Below, piece after piece: positions 16,365 to 24,263 of a DNA stretch of 64,000 nt. Where the stretch lies: the NCBI GenBank assembly GCA_963846505.1, contig CAWJWD010000004.1:434001-498000 (forward strand). Reading direction: 5' to 3'. Made by a program: the position numbers and the translations under genes. The stretch comes from JACVRW01 sp963846505. GTDB taxonomy: Bacteria; Actinomycetota; Thermoleophilia; Solirubrobacterales; Thermoleophilaceae. Position 1 is the stretch's first letter, and every line of letters starts with the position of its first letter. Below the pieces are notes generated by a model. That model did no database searches, was not told where the DNA came from, and saw nothing but the letters and a program-made list of their open reading frames with translations.

Positions 16365-18024
16365 CGCGCTCGCCCGCCCCAACGTCGTCGTGCTGATGAC
16401 CGACGACCAGACGGCAGCGTCGATGCCCTACCTGACCCAGACCAACCAGCTGCTGGGCGGCGAGGGCACCACCTTCAGCCAGGCGATCTCGACCTTCCCG
16501 CTCTGCTGTCCCTCGCGCACCACGAGCCTCACCGGCCAGTACGCCCACAACCATCGCGTCCTGCACAACGCCGGCCCGTTCGGCGGCTTCGCGTCCTTCG
16601 ACCAGGCGAACACGCTGCCGGTCTGGCTGCAGGCCGCCGGCTATCGCACGCTGCACCTCGGCCGCTTCCTCAACGGCTACGAGTACGCCGGGGGCGTCCC
16701 ACCCGGATGGGACGTCTGGCAGGCCGCTCCCCACTCGTCGGCGTTCGACTACGCCGACTGGAAGCTGAACGAGAACGGCACGCTGCGCTCCTACCCGGAC
16801 GTCGAGCACCCGGGCGAGTATCAGACCGACTTCTTCGGCCGGCGCGCGAGCGAGCTGATCGAGCAGGCCGCCCCCGGCGAGCAGCCGTTCTACCTCTCGC
16901 TCTGGTTCGTCGCACCCCACCGCGGCGGCCCGCGCGACGCCGACGACTTCGGCACCGTCGGCTCGCCCTCCCCCGCCCCGCGCCACCGTGACGCGTTCGC
17001 GGGCGCGTCGATGCCGCGTCCGCCCTCGTTCGACGAGTCGCGCATGTCCGACAAGCCGCAGGTGGTCGCCGACCGGCCGCTCTTCTCGCCCCAGGGCGAG
17101 GCCGCGATCGAGGAGAACTGGCGCCAGGAGCTCGAGAGCCTGCTCGCCGTCGACGACGCCGTGACGCGGGTCGTGGACACGCTGCGGCGCACGGGCGAGC
17201 TCGAGAACACGCTGATCGTGTTCATGTCCGACAACGGCTTCATGCACGGCGAGCACCGCGCGCTGCGCGAGAAGGTGCTGCCCTACGAGGAGTCGATCAG
17301 GGTGCCGCTGCTGCTGCGCGGCCCGGGCGTGCCGCGCGGTCGCGTCGACGACCGGCTGGTCGGCAACATCGACCTGCCCGCCACGATCCTCGACGCCGCC
17401 GAGGTCGCGCCCGGGCGGGTCCAGGACGGCGCCTCGCTGCTCGACCAGCTCGCCGACCCCGGGGCCGAGCTCGGGCGCGGGCTGCTGATCGAGAACGGCA
17501 ACGGCGCCAACGGCATCCCGCGCTATCGCGGCATCCGCACCGAGCGCTACCTCTACGTCGAGCACAAGTCGACCGGCGAGCTGGAGCTCTACGACCTGCG
17601 CCGCGATCCCTTCCAGCTGCAGAGCCTCGACGAATACGAGCGCTACGACCCGGTCCGGCACGACCTGGCCGCCAGGCTGCACCGCCTGGAGCGGTGCGCC
17701 GGGGCCGGTTGCCGCACCAAGCCGCGCGTGCGCCTGCTGTTGCGCTCCCGCGGGCGGCCCCTCGGCCGCTGCGTCGGCTCGAACCTGCGCCTGCGCGTCA
17801 GCGGCAAGGATCGCGCGAAGGTGATCCGCGCCGACGTACTGCTCGGCGGACGTCGTCTCGCCACCCTGCGCAGCCAGCCGCTCTTGACGACGATCCCCAG
17901 CGTCCGCCTTGCGCGACGCGCGAGCGGCCGGCCGCAGACGCTGCGCGTGCGCGCCGAGCTGCGCGACGGCCGGCTGCTGACGCTGGACGATCGCTTGCGC
18001 GCCTGCCGATCGACCGGCGGCTAG
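16303..18024 (+). CDS. Secreted sulfatase-family enzyme (formylglycine type)
   Basis: 573 residues from GTG 16303, chosen because it directly begins a signal peptide (TLAASIAAALATLLAIAPSALA). Mature residues start RPNVVVLMTDDQ with the metal aspartates. The sulfatase motif is CCPSRTTSLTGQ, in which the second Cys of C-C-P-S-R would become formylglycine. MSDNGFMHGEH supplies further ligands. The C-terminal 120 residues are an Arg-rich beta extension. The family cleaves sulfate esters, and some members cleave phosphonate mono- or phosphodiesters. The likely phosphate-controlled promoter upstream makes a phosphoester substrate worth considering. Its stop shares a CTAG with the convergent small zinc protein. 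Confidence 0.82.
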   Translation: MRTLAASIAAALATLLAIAPSALARPNVVVLMTDDQTAASMPYLTQTNQLLGGEGTTFSQAISTFPLCCPSRTTSLTGQYAHNHRVLHNAGPFGGFASFDQANTLPVWLQAAGYRTLHLGRFLNGYEYAGGVPPGWDVWQAAPHSSAFDYADWKLNENGTLRSYPDVEHPGEYQTDFFGRRASELIEQAAPGEQPFYLSLWFVAPHRGGPRDADDFGTVGSPSPAPRHRDAFAGASMPRPPSFDESRMSDKPQVVADRPLFSPQGEAAIEENWRQELESLLAVDDAVTRVVDTLRRTGELENTLIVFMSDNGFMHGEHRALREKVLPYEESIRVPLLLRGPGVPRGRVDDRLVGNIDLPATILDAAEVAPGRVQDGASLLDQLADPGAELGRGLLIENGNGANGIPRYRGIRTERYLYVEHKSTGELELYDLRRDPFQLQSLDEYERYDPVRHDLAARLHRLERCAGAGCRTKPRVRLLLRSRGRPLGRCVGSNLRLRVSGKDRAKVIRADVLLGGRRLATLRSQPLLTTIPSVRLARRASGRPQTLRVRAELRDGRLLTLDDRLRACRSTGG

Positions 18025-18242
18025 CGCCCGTCCGGGCGCGGCGGGTAGCCGAGGCGGGCGTCGCCGGTGCGCAGGCGACGCATGTCGTAGGTCGCGCAGC
18101 GGCGGTGCACCACCGGCCCGCCGCGCAAGCGCACCTGCGGCTCCGAGGCTGACACGCGCCCCCGGCAGACCATGCAGGTGACGCCCGGCAGCAGCGGCGG
18201 CCGCAGCGTGCGGCGGACCAGCTCCAGCATCGGCGTGGCCAT
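18021..18242 (-). CDS. Small zinc-finger-like protein
   Basis: 73 residues starting at ATG 18242, which overlaps the stop of the upstream PHP-glycosyltransferase gene (TGATG), so it is translationally coupled to it. CMVC and later HRRC form a probable C2HC treble-clef zinc site, followed by a basic C terminus (YDMRRLRTGDARLGYPPR). No hydrophobic segment. No known family is recognised. Coupling suggests it serves or regulates the glycosyltransferase. Its stop shares CTAG with the sulfatase stop. Confidence 0.65.
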   Translation of the reverse strand: MATPMLELVRRTLRPPLLPGVTCMVCRGRVSASEPQVRLRGGPVVHRRCATYDMRRLRTGDARLGYPPRPDGR

Positions 18243-20515
18243 CAGGCGGCCTCCGCGCGGACGGCGGCCGCGGCGGGCGGTGCGAGCGCGTCCCGGTAGG
18301 CGCCGGCGAGCTGGTCGAGCGCGTGGGCCCAGGTGCGCCGACGCACCGCCGTCAGCGCCGTGTCGCTCAGGCGCTGACGCAGCGCGGCGTCTCCCGCCAG
18401 CTCGCAGAGCGCGTCCGCCAGCGTGCCGGCGTCGGCCGGGCAGAGCCGGCCGCTGCGGCGGTCCTCGATCAGCGAGCGCGGCCCGCCCTCGTCGACGGCG
18501 ATCACCGGCAGGCCGCTCGCCTGGGCCTCCAGCACCACCTGGCCGAAGGTGTCCGTCCGGCTGGCGAACAGGAACAGGTCGGCGCTCGCGTAGGCGGCGG
18601 GCAGCGCGTCCGCGTCCAGCCAGCCGAGAAACGTCGCGTGGACGCCCAGCCGTGCCCGCAACGCCGGCCGTTCGGGACCGTCCCCGGCCAGCACGAGGTG
18701 CAGGCGGGGGTCGCGGGCGCGCGCGGCGAGGAACGCGTCGGCGAGCAGCTCGACGCCCTTCTCGCGTGCCAGCCGCCCGGCGTAGAGGACCGTGACCTCG
18801 CCCGGCAGCAGCCCCTGGTCCCGGCGCTCGGGCCCGAAGCGCGTGCCGTCGACCCCCCGCTCCCAGCGCCGGACGCGCTCGGCCGGGATGCCGAGGCCGG
18901 CCAGCGACTCGTCGGCCGACTCGCTCGGCGAGAGGACGATCCTGCACTGGCCGTAGAGCGCGGTCAGCGCCACGTCCATGCTCGCCTGCAGCCACGCCTC
19001 GCCGGAGCGCAGTCCGGCGTAGGTGCCGAGCTCGGTGTGGTAGGAGCCCACCAGCGGCAGCTCCATCGTCCTGGCGATCAGCGCCGCCGCGACGCCCGCC
19101 GGGCCGGGAGAGCACAGGTGCACGAGGTCGTAGCCGCCCTCGGCGAGCGTCTCGACCATCGTCGGCAGGCTCGGGACCCCCAACGTGAGACCGCGGTAGA
19201 AGGGGATCTCGACCTCGGCCACCGCGGGCAGCCGGCGATCGACGTTGGCGTCGGTGCCGATCACCTCGACCTCGCAGCCGTCGAGCTCGCTGGCCCGGAT
19301 CTGCTCGAGCGTGCGCGTCACCCCGTGCGTGCCGCCGATGCCGTCGGCGACGAGCGCGACGCGGCATGGACCCGCGTCGGCAGTCGTCAGCCGCCGCTTC
19401 TCGCGGGCGAGGAAGGTCGCGGCGGGCGCGTACGGGATCGCGGGCACGAGCGCCGCGAACACCTCCCGTGCGGCGAGCACGTAGCCGCGCGAGCTCACCG
19501 TCGCGGTCGCCACCTGCTCGGCGGCCCGGCGCAGGGTCCGCTCGTGCGCCCGGCGCGCCTGGCGGGCCAGCGCGGCGTGGCTGAAGTCGTCGGCCTGCAT
19601 GCGCTCGATCAGCTCGCGCTCGTCGAGCCCGAGCTCGAGCGCCGCCAGCCAGGCGCGCAGCAGCGCACGTGCGTCGGCGGCGTCGAGCCGGTCGCCCGCC
19701 GCGCCGCCGCGGGCGCCGCCCTCCCACACCACCCGCTGCACCATCGACAGCACCGCGCGTGGGTCGGGCGCGGTCGCGTCGCCCTCGTCCGCCAGGCTGC
19801 GCGCCGCCAGCGCGATCGCGGTGTGGGCCCACTTCGCGGCGCTGCCCTGGGCGCCCGCGGCCGTGGTCTCGCCGCGGCGGATGCGTCGCAGCAGCTCCTG
19901 CGGCGTCGCGGCGGGCGGGGTCTCGGTCCAGGTGCGGCCGACGTCCACGCCCGCGTGGTCGTCGGAGCCGCCGACGCCCGCACCGCCGTAGGTGTCGATG
20001 TACGTCAGCGCCGGGGCGTTGAGCTCCGGGGCGCGTGCCCCGTTGCGGGTCTCCCAGAGCGGGAACAGCCGTGCCAGCCGCCGTCTGTGCGTCGCCGCGA
20101 GCGGAGCCGCGACGGCATAGAACGGGTGCGCGAGCGCGCAGGCGATCTGGTTGCCGTGCAGGTACTCGGCGCATTCCTCGACGTCGTCCGCGTGCGCCTG
20201 CAGCCAGTCGTGGTCGTCGGCGTCGATCCCGAAGCAGAGCACGTGCACCTGCTGGGGCTCGCCCTTGAAGCTGGCCGTGAGCTCCACCGAGACGAACGCG
20301 TCGGGCAGGTGCGCCAGCTCGAGCGCGCCGTCGATGGTGTCGTGATCGGTGAGCGTGACGAAGTCCATGCCCCGGCGCTTGGCCAGCTCGTAGACCTCCT
20401 CGGGCGGCGTCGCGCACTCGGGCAGCCCGAGCGCGCGCTGGATGCCGAGCCGCGACTGCTGCGACGCGGTCGAGTGGCAGTGCAGGTCGACGCGGGTGAC
20501 GGGCGTAGGGGTCAT
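18242..20515 (-). CDS. PHP-domain / GT4 glycosyltransferase fusion, MgtA/SqdX-like
   Basis: 757 residues. The N-terminal PHP domain (about 1-215) has the metal motifs DLHCHS, LTDHDTIDG, ALAHPF and GGSDDHAGVDVG, those of metal-dependent phosphoesterases. A helical linker (215-395) leads to a GT-B family 4 transferase (about 400-745). There VADGIGGTHGVTRTL, VHLCSPGPAG, VGSYHTE, RGVDGTRF and DTFGQVVLEAQASGLPVIA give the E-x7-E donor site. SPGP...SYHT...RGVD is the pattern of MgtA mannosyltransferases and SqdX sulfoquinovosyltransferase, which build glycolipids. GGGAG precedes ATG 20515. The phased repeats at 20580-20618 point to phosphate control, so a role in replacing phospholipids with glycolipids is a reasonable hypothesis. 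Sugar donor unknown. Confidence 0.82.
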   Translation of the reverse strand: MTPTPVTRVDLHCHSTASQQSRLGIQRALGLPECATPPEEVYELAKRRGMDFVTLTDHDTIDGALELAHLPDAFVSVELTASFKGEPQQVHVLCFGIDADDHDWLQAHADDVEECAEYLHGNQIACALAHPFYAVAAPLAATHRRRLARLFPLWETRNGARAPELNAPALTYIDTYGGAGVGGSDDHAGVDVGRTWTETPPAATPQELLRRIRRGETTAAGAQGSAAKWAHTAIALAARSLADEGDATAPDPRAVLSMVQRVVWEGGARGGAAGDRLDAADARALLRAWLAALELGLDERELIERMQADDFSHAALARQARRAHERTLRRAAEQVATATVSSRGYVLAAREVFAALVPAIPYAPAATFLAREKRRLTTADAGPCRVALVADGIGGTHGVTRTLEQIRASELDGCEVEVIGTDANVDRRLPAVAEVEIPFYRGLTLGVPSLPTMVETLAEGGYDLVHLCSPGPAGVAAALIARTMELPLVGSYHTELGTYAGLRSGEAWLQASMDVALTALYGQCRIVLSPSESADESLAGLGIPAERVRRWERGVDGTRFGPERRDQGLLPGEVTVLYAGRLAREKGVELLADAFLAARARDPRLHLVLAGDGPERPALRARLGVHATFLGWLDADALPAAYASADLFLFASRTDTFGQVVLEAQASGLPVIAVDEGGPRSLIEDRRSGRLCPADAGTLADALCELAGDAALRQRLSDTALTAVRRRTWAHALDQLAGAYRDALAPPAAAAVRAEAA

Positions 20516-20553
20516 CGGTGCTCCCTGGGGGTCGTGAAATCCGGTCGCTGCAC

Positions 20554-20618
20554 AGATTCGACCGTCGCCTCCCGGCGGCGGTTACGAGCTCGGGAAGCAA
20601 TCGTGACCGTACTGTGAA
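20554..20618 (-). promoter_or_regulatory. PHO-box-like array and -10 for the PHP-glycosyltransferase gene
   Basis: On the minus strand TTCACA (20613-20618), GTCACG (20602-20607), TTCCCG (20591-20596) and GTAACC (20580-20585) are exactly 11 bp apart. Twenty bases later is GAATCT (20554-20559), an NANNNT hexamer. The ATG is at 20515. The array faces away from the neighbouring plus-strand array at 20644. Confidence 0.62.
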
Positions 20619-20643
20619 GAAGATCGGTTAGCGGTGTGGGCGG

Positions 20644-20708
20644 TTCACATCAGATTCACCTTGTTGACCAAAATGATTAACACCGCGGCGTGGCCGCCCT
20701 CCTAGCGT
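20644..20708 (+). promoter_or_regulatory. PHO-box-like array and TAGCGT -10 for the 5'-nucleotidase operon
   Basis: TTCACA (20644), TTCACC (20655) and TTAACA (20677) are in 11-bp register; the unit at 20666 is degenerate. Twenty bases after TTAACA is TAGCGT (20703-20708). The gene downstream encodes a phosphate-scavenging enzyme, which supports the reading. Confidence 0.65.
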
Positions 20709-20790
20709 GACCGGCGTGGAGTAGGCCCATCGGGGCGCCCTCCTGAGCAGCAGTCCGAGGACGAACGACCAGATGCCCAGGAGGCACCCG

Positions 20791-22404
20791 TTGCGACCGT
20801 CGCTGCCCATCCAGCCCCGTCACCTGCTGCCCGGCCTGGCGGCCTTCCTCGCCGCCGTGCTCGTCGCCCTGCTCGGCCTGCGCGCGAGCGCGGACCGGCC
20901 GGCAGCGTCCGCCGCGCCGCAAGCGCCCCGCGAGGGACGCGTCACGCTGCGCCTGCTCGGCGTGAACGACTTCCACGGTCATCTCGAACCGCCCAAGCCG
21001 GGCCTGGGCGGAGCCGCCTGGCTGAAGGCCCACCTGGACGCCGCGGAGCTGCCCGGTCGCACCATCCGCGTGCACGCGGGTGACATGGTCGGCGCGACGC
21101 CGCTGATCTCCAGCTGGTTTCACGACGAACCGACGATCGAGGCGGCCAACGAGTTCGGCTTCGACGTCGGCACGCTCGGCAACCACGAGTTCGACGAGGG
21201 CGGCAAGGAGCTGCTGCGGCTGCTGCACGGTGGTCGGCGCCAAGGCGACGGCACGCTGAAGCGCAGCCTCGACGGCTCGCTGGTCGACACCTCGTCGCCG
21301 GACTTCGCGGGGGCGCGGTTCCCCTACGTGGCGGCCAACACGCTCGACCGCGACGGGCAGCTACTGCTGCCGCCCTACCAGATCGTCGAACGCGCCGGGG
21401 CCCGCGTGGGCTTCATCGGCGTGACCACCACGTCAACGCCGAAGTTCGTCCTGTCTCGCTACGCCGAGCGCTTCCGCTTCACCGACGTCTCCGACGCGGT
21501 CAACCGCTGGGTGCCCGAGCTCCAGCGCCGCGGCGTCGACGCGATCGTCGTGCTCGCCCACGAGGGGGCGCCGACCCAGTCCGGCGACGACACGCCCCGC
21601 GCGACCGGCACGATCGTCGACGAGGCACGCCAGATGAGCGACGCCGTCGACGTGGTGATCGCCGGCCACAGCCACTCGCGCCTCGACCTGCGGCTGCCGA
21701 ACGCGAGCGGGCGCGGCGACAAGCTGATCGTCGAGGCGCTGTCCTACGGCGTCGCCTACGACCGCGTCGACCTCACGATCGACCGAGCCGAGGGCGAGGT
21801 CGTGGGCAAGCGCGCGGCGATCCCGGAGACCGGCCACGCCGGCATCCGCGCCGACGAGCACGTCGCTGCGCTGGTGGAGCGCTACCGGCGCCGGGTAGCG
21901 CCGCTGGCAGATCACGTCCTGGGCTCCGCTCCCCAGGAGCTGACGCGCGCCAACGGTCGCTTGGCCCAGCTCGCCGCCGACGCCCAGCGGGCGTTCGCCG
22001 CCACCGACGTCGCGCTCGTCAACAGCGGCAGCCTGCGTGGCGACCTCGACGCCGGCCCGATCACCTACGCGGAGCTGTTCGAGGCGCAGGCCTACGACCA
22101 CCGGCTGCTATGCCTCGAGCTGTCCGGCGCCGAGCTGGACGCGCTGCTGCGCGAGCGCGGCGACGGCGTCGTCGCCGCCGGCGTGCCCTCCTCCCTCGAC
22201 GCGGACCGCCGCTACAGCGTGGCCGCCAACGAGCTGTTCGCGACGGGCGGCGCCCTCCCCGGCGCTGCCGTCGCCGCCGCTCGCCCGGTCGGAACCGAGG
22301 TCCAGGCCGCCGCCTGGTATGTCGAGCGACGCTTCACATCTCCTTCACAAGCGGGCAACCGCCCGGTAACCGCACGCGTGCGCCCAGCGGGAAAGGTGGA
22401 TTGA
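20791..22404 (+). CDS. Secreted 5'-nucleotidase / 2',3'-cyclic phosphodiesterase family
   Basis: 537 residues. I place the start at TTG 20791 because a perfect AGGAGG (20779-20784) sits 6 bases before it; ATG 20773 would put that site inside the gene. A signal/TM segment (LLPGLAAFLAAVLVALLGL) is followed by the calcineurin-like phosphatase domain: VNDFHGHLEP, HAGDMVGATP, GTLGNHEFDEGG and GHSHSRL carry the two-metal ligands. The C-terminal 5'-nucleotidase domain has VNSGSLRGDLDAGPITY. It releases phosphate from extracellular nucleotides. PHO-like repeats lie upstream, and a PhoU-like protein and a PhoX-like phosphatase follow in the same operon. Confidence 0.92.
   Translation: MRPSLPIQPRHLLPGLAAFLAAVLVALLGLRASADRPAASAAPQAPREGRVTLRLLGVNDFHGHLEPPKPGLGGAAWLKAHLDAAELPGRTIRVHAGDMVGATPLISSWFHDEPTIEAANEFGFDVGTLGNHEFDEGGKELLRLLHGGRRQGDGTLKRSLDGSLVDTSSPDFAGARFPYVAANTLDRDGQLLLPPYQIVERAGARVGFIGVTTTSTPKFVLSRYAERFRFTDVSDAVNRWVPELQRRGVDAIVVLAHEGAPTQSGDDTPRATGTIVDEARQMSDAVDVVIAGHSHSRLDLRLPNASGRGDKLIVEALSYGVAYDRVDLTIDRAEGEVVGKRAAIPETGHAGIRADEHVAALVERYRRRVAPLADHVLGSAPQELTRANGRLAQLAADAQRAFAATDVALVNSGSLRGDLDAGPITYAELFEAQAYDHRLLCLELSGAELDALLRERGDGVVAAGVPSSLDADRRYSVAANELFATGGALPGAAVAAARPVGTEVQAAAWYVERRFTSPSQAGNRPVTARVRPAGKVD
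22333..22397 (+). promoter_or_regulatory. Internal PHO-box-like array before the PhoU-like gene
   Basis: Inside the last codons of the 5'-nucleotidase gene, TTCACA (22333), TTCACA (22344), GCAACC (22355) and GTAACC (22366) follow at 11-bp steps. AAAGGT (22392-22397) comes 20 bases later and ATG 22408 ten bases after that. AAAGG may instead be the ribosome binding site. It would give the PhoU-like/PhoX pair its own phosphate-controlled promoter. Confidence 0.55.
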
Positions 22405-22407
22405 CCG

Positions 22408-23052
22408 ATGAACGCGAGCGACAAGGTCCTGGGTCTGTTCGGAACCGCACCACGCTACCGCGACTTCTACGACCTCTTCCGCCGCGCCGGGGCCAACGTC
22501 GAGCAGGCGACCGGGTTGCTGGTCGAGCTGATGACGACCTGGCCCGACGACGGCCCCCGGCTGCGGCACGAGCTGAAGGAGCTCGAGCAGGAGGGCGACC
22601 GCCTCACGCACAAGGTGATCCACCACCTCAACGTCAAGGCGGCCACGCCCTTCCCCGCCGCGGACGCCCACGCGCTGATCTCCGAGCTCGACGACGTCGT
22701 CGACTTCGCCGAGGAGGTCGCCGACTTCATGGGCCTCTACCGCGTCGAGGCGCCGACCGACCAGGCGATCGAGCTGACGCGCATCCTGCACGCGAGCGCC
22801 TTCGAGCTCTCGGCCGCGCTGTCGAGCCTGCACCACCTGCCGGCGCTGCGCCCGCACGTGGTGGAGATCGACCGGCTCGAGGACGACGGCGACCGCGTCG
22901 AGCGCCAGGCGCTGACGACGCTCTTCGACGGCGGCATCGACCCGATGGTCGTGATCCGCTGGAAGGACATCTACGAGCGTCTGGAGGCCGGCATCGACGC
23001 CGCGGCGCACGTCGGCAACACCCTCGAGGGGCTGCTCGTGCGGCAGCTGTAG
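22408..23052 (+). CDS. PhoU-like DUF47 protein
   Basis: 214 residues, all helical, with PhoU-family acidic motifs ELEQEGDRLTHKVIHHLN and IDRLEDDGDRVERQAL (E/D-x3-D metal-binding type) and ISELDDVVDFAEEVADF. DUF47 (PhoU_div) proteins normally sit next to Pit phosphate transporters and control them; no pit gene is in the window. Here it lies between a 5'-nucleotidase and a PhoX-like phosphatase, and the distant pst operon lacks phoU. It could therefore act on Pst, on Pit elsewhere, or on signalling to the Pho sensor kinase. Start ATG 22408, 3 bases after the preceding stop. Confidence 0.88.
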   Translation: MNASDKVLGLFGTAPRYRDFYDLFRRAGANVEQATGLLVELMTTWPDDGPRLRHELKELEQEGDRLTHKVIHHLNVKAATPFPAADAHALISELDDVVDFAEEVADFMGLYRVEAPTDQAIELTRILHASAFELSAALSSLHHLPALRPHVVEIDRLEDDGDRVERQALTTLFDGGIDPMVVIRWKDIYERLEAGIDAAAHVGNTLEGLLVRQL

Positions 23053-23066
23053 CCTGCCCTTCGGCG

Positions 23067-24263
23067 ATGCGGGGCACGCGCAGGGAACTGATCGGAGTCG
23101 GGATCGGCGGCGTCGCGGCCGTCGGCCTCGGCGCGGCCTTCTGGGACGAGCTGTTCGACTCGGCCGCGACCGCCCGGCGCGACCCGCGCGCCGGCTACGG
23201 GCCGCGCCGCGAGCCGAACGAGCACGGCCTGCGGCTGCCGGAGGGCTTCCGCTCGCGCGTGATCGCGCGCGGCGAGCGGAAGGTGCCCGGGACCGACTAC
23301 GCCTGGCATCTCGCCTCCGACGGCGCCGCCACCTTCCCGCTGCGCGGCGGCGGCTGGATCCTCGTCTCCAACTCCGAGACGCTCGCCGGCGGCGCCTCGG
23401 CGATCCGCTTCCACCGCGACGGCACGATCGTCGGCGCGCACCGCATCCTCGACGGCACCTCGCAGAACTGCTCCGGCGGCGGCACGCCCTGGGGCACCTG
23501 GCTGTCCTGCGAGGAGGTCATGGACGGGCGCGTCTGGGAGTGCGACCCGGCAGGCCGTCGCAAGGCCGTCAGCCACCCGGCGATGGGCGTCTTCAAGCAC
23601 GAGGCGGCGGCCGTCGACCCGCGCGGCAAGCGTGTCTACCTGACCGAGGACCTGATCGACGGCGGCTTCTATCGCTATACGCCCAGCCGCTGGCCCGACC
23701 TCTCCGCCGGCCTGCTCGAAATCGCCACCGTCGGGCGCGGCGGGCGCACGCGCTGGACCGAGGTCCCCGACCCGCTCGCACGCGCGACCGACACCCGCGA
23801 CCAGGTCCCTCGCAGCACGCGCTTCAAGCGCGGCGAGGGCATCTGGCACGACGACGGGACGGTCTACGTCGCCACCACCGGCGACGACCGCGTGCACGCC
23901 TACGACATCGGCCGCGAGCGCTTCGAGGTGATCTACGACGGGCTCGCCTCGCGCTCGGCGCCGCTGCTGCGCGTCGATCAGCTGACCGCCAACCGCGCGG
24001 GCGAGGTGTTCGTCTGCGAGGACGTCGCGACCGAGGAGATCACCATCGGCGTGATCGACCGCCGCGGACGCGTGTCGCGCTTCCTCTCGGTCACCGGGCC
24101 CGAACACGTCGGCTCGGAGCTGACCGGGGTCGCGTTCAACCCCGGCGGCGACCGGATGTACTTCGCCTCGCAGCGCGCCGGCGGCAACGGCGACTCCGAC
24201 ACCCCCGGCCCGGGCGCGGTCTACGAGGTGCGCGGACCCTTCCGCGGGCGCCGCGCGGCCTAG
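23067..24263 (+). CDS. PhoX-like alkaline phosphatase (DUF839), Tat substrate
   Basis: 398 residues. The N terminus GTRRELIGVGIGGVAAVGLG is a twin-arginine signal. The body matches the PhoX/DUF839 pattern: NCSGGGTPWGTWLSCEE is the hallmark segment, then GVFKHEAAAVDP, TEDLIDGGFYRY, and EGIWHDDGTVYVATTGDDRV. PhoX phosphatases need Ca2+ and Fe3+ and release phosphate from esters outside the cell. The protein is shorter than the usual PhoX of 600 or more residues, so the activity is inferred. It starts 14 bases after the PhoU-like stop. TAGCCT (23050-23055) lies 11 nt before the ATG. The stop shares CTAG with the convergent esterase gene. Confidence 0.82.
   Translation: MRGTRRELIGVGIGGVAAVGLGAAFWDELFDSAATARRDPRAGYGPRREPNEHGLRLPEGFRSRVIARGERKVPGTDYAWHLASDGAATFPLRGGGWILVSNSETLAGGASAIRFHRDGTIVGAHRILDGTSQNCSGGGTPWGTWLSCEEVMDGRVWECDPAGRRKAVSHPAMGVFKHEAAAVDPRGKRVYLTEDLIDGGFYRYTPSRWPDLSAGLLEIATVGRGGRTRWTEVPDPLARATDTRDQVPRSTRFKRGEGIWHDDGTVYVATTGDDRVHAYDIGRERFEVIYDGLASRSAPLLRVDQLTANRAGEVFVCEDVATEEITIGVIDRRGRVSRFLSVTGPEHVGSELTGVAFNPGGDRMYFASQRAGGNGDSDTPGPGAVYEVRGPFRGRRAA

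Noticed and set aside
18323..20617. Plus-strand 764-residue open frame
   Set aside because: Antisense to the PHP-glycosyltransferase fusion, which has all its motifs.
20773..20790. ATG 20773 as start of the 5'-nucleotidase
   Set aside because: AGGAGG at 20779-20784 would lie within the coding part; TTG 20791 has ideal spacing from it.
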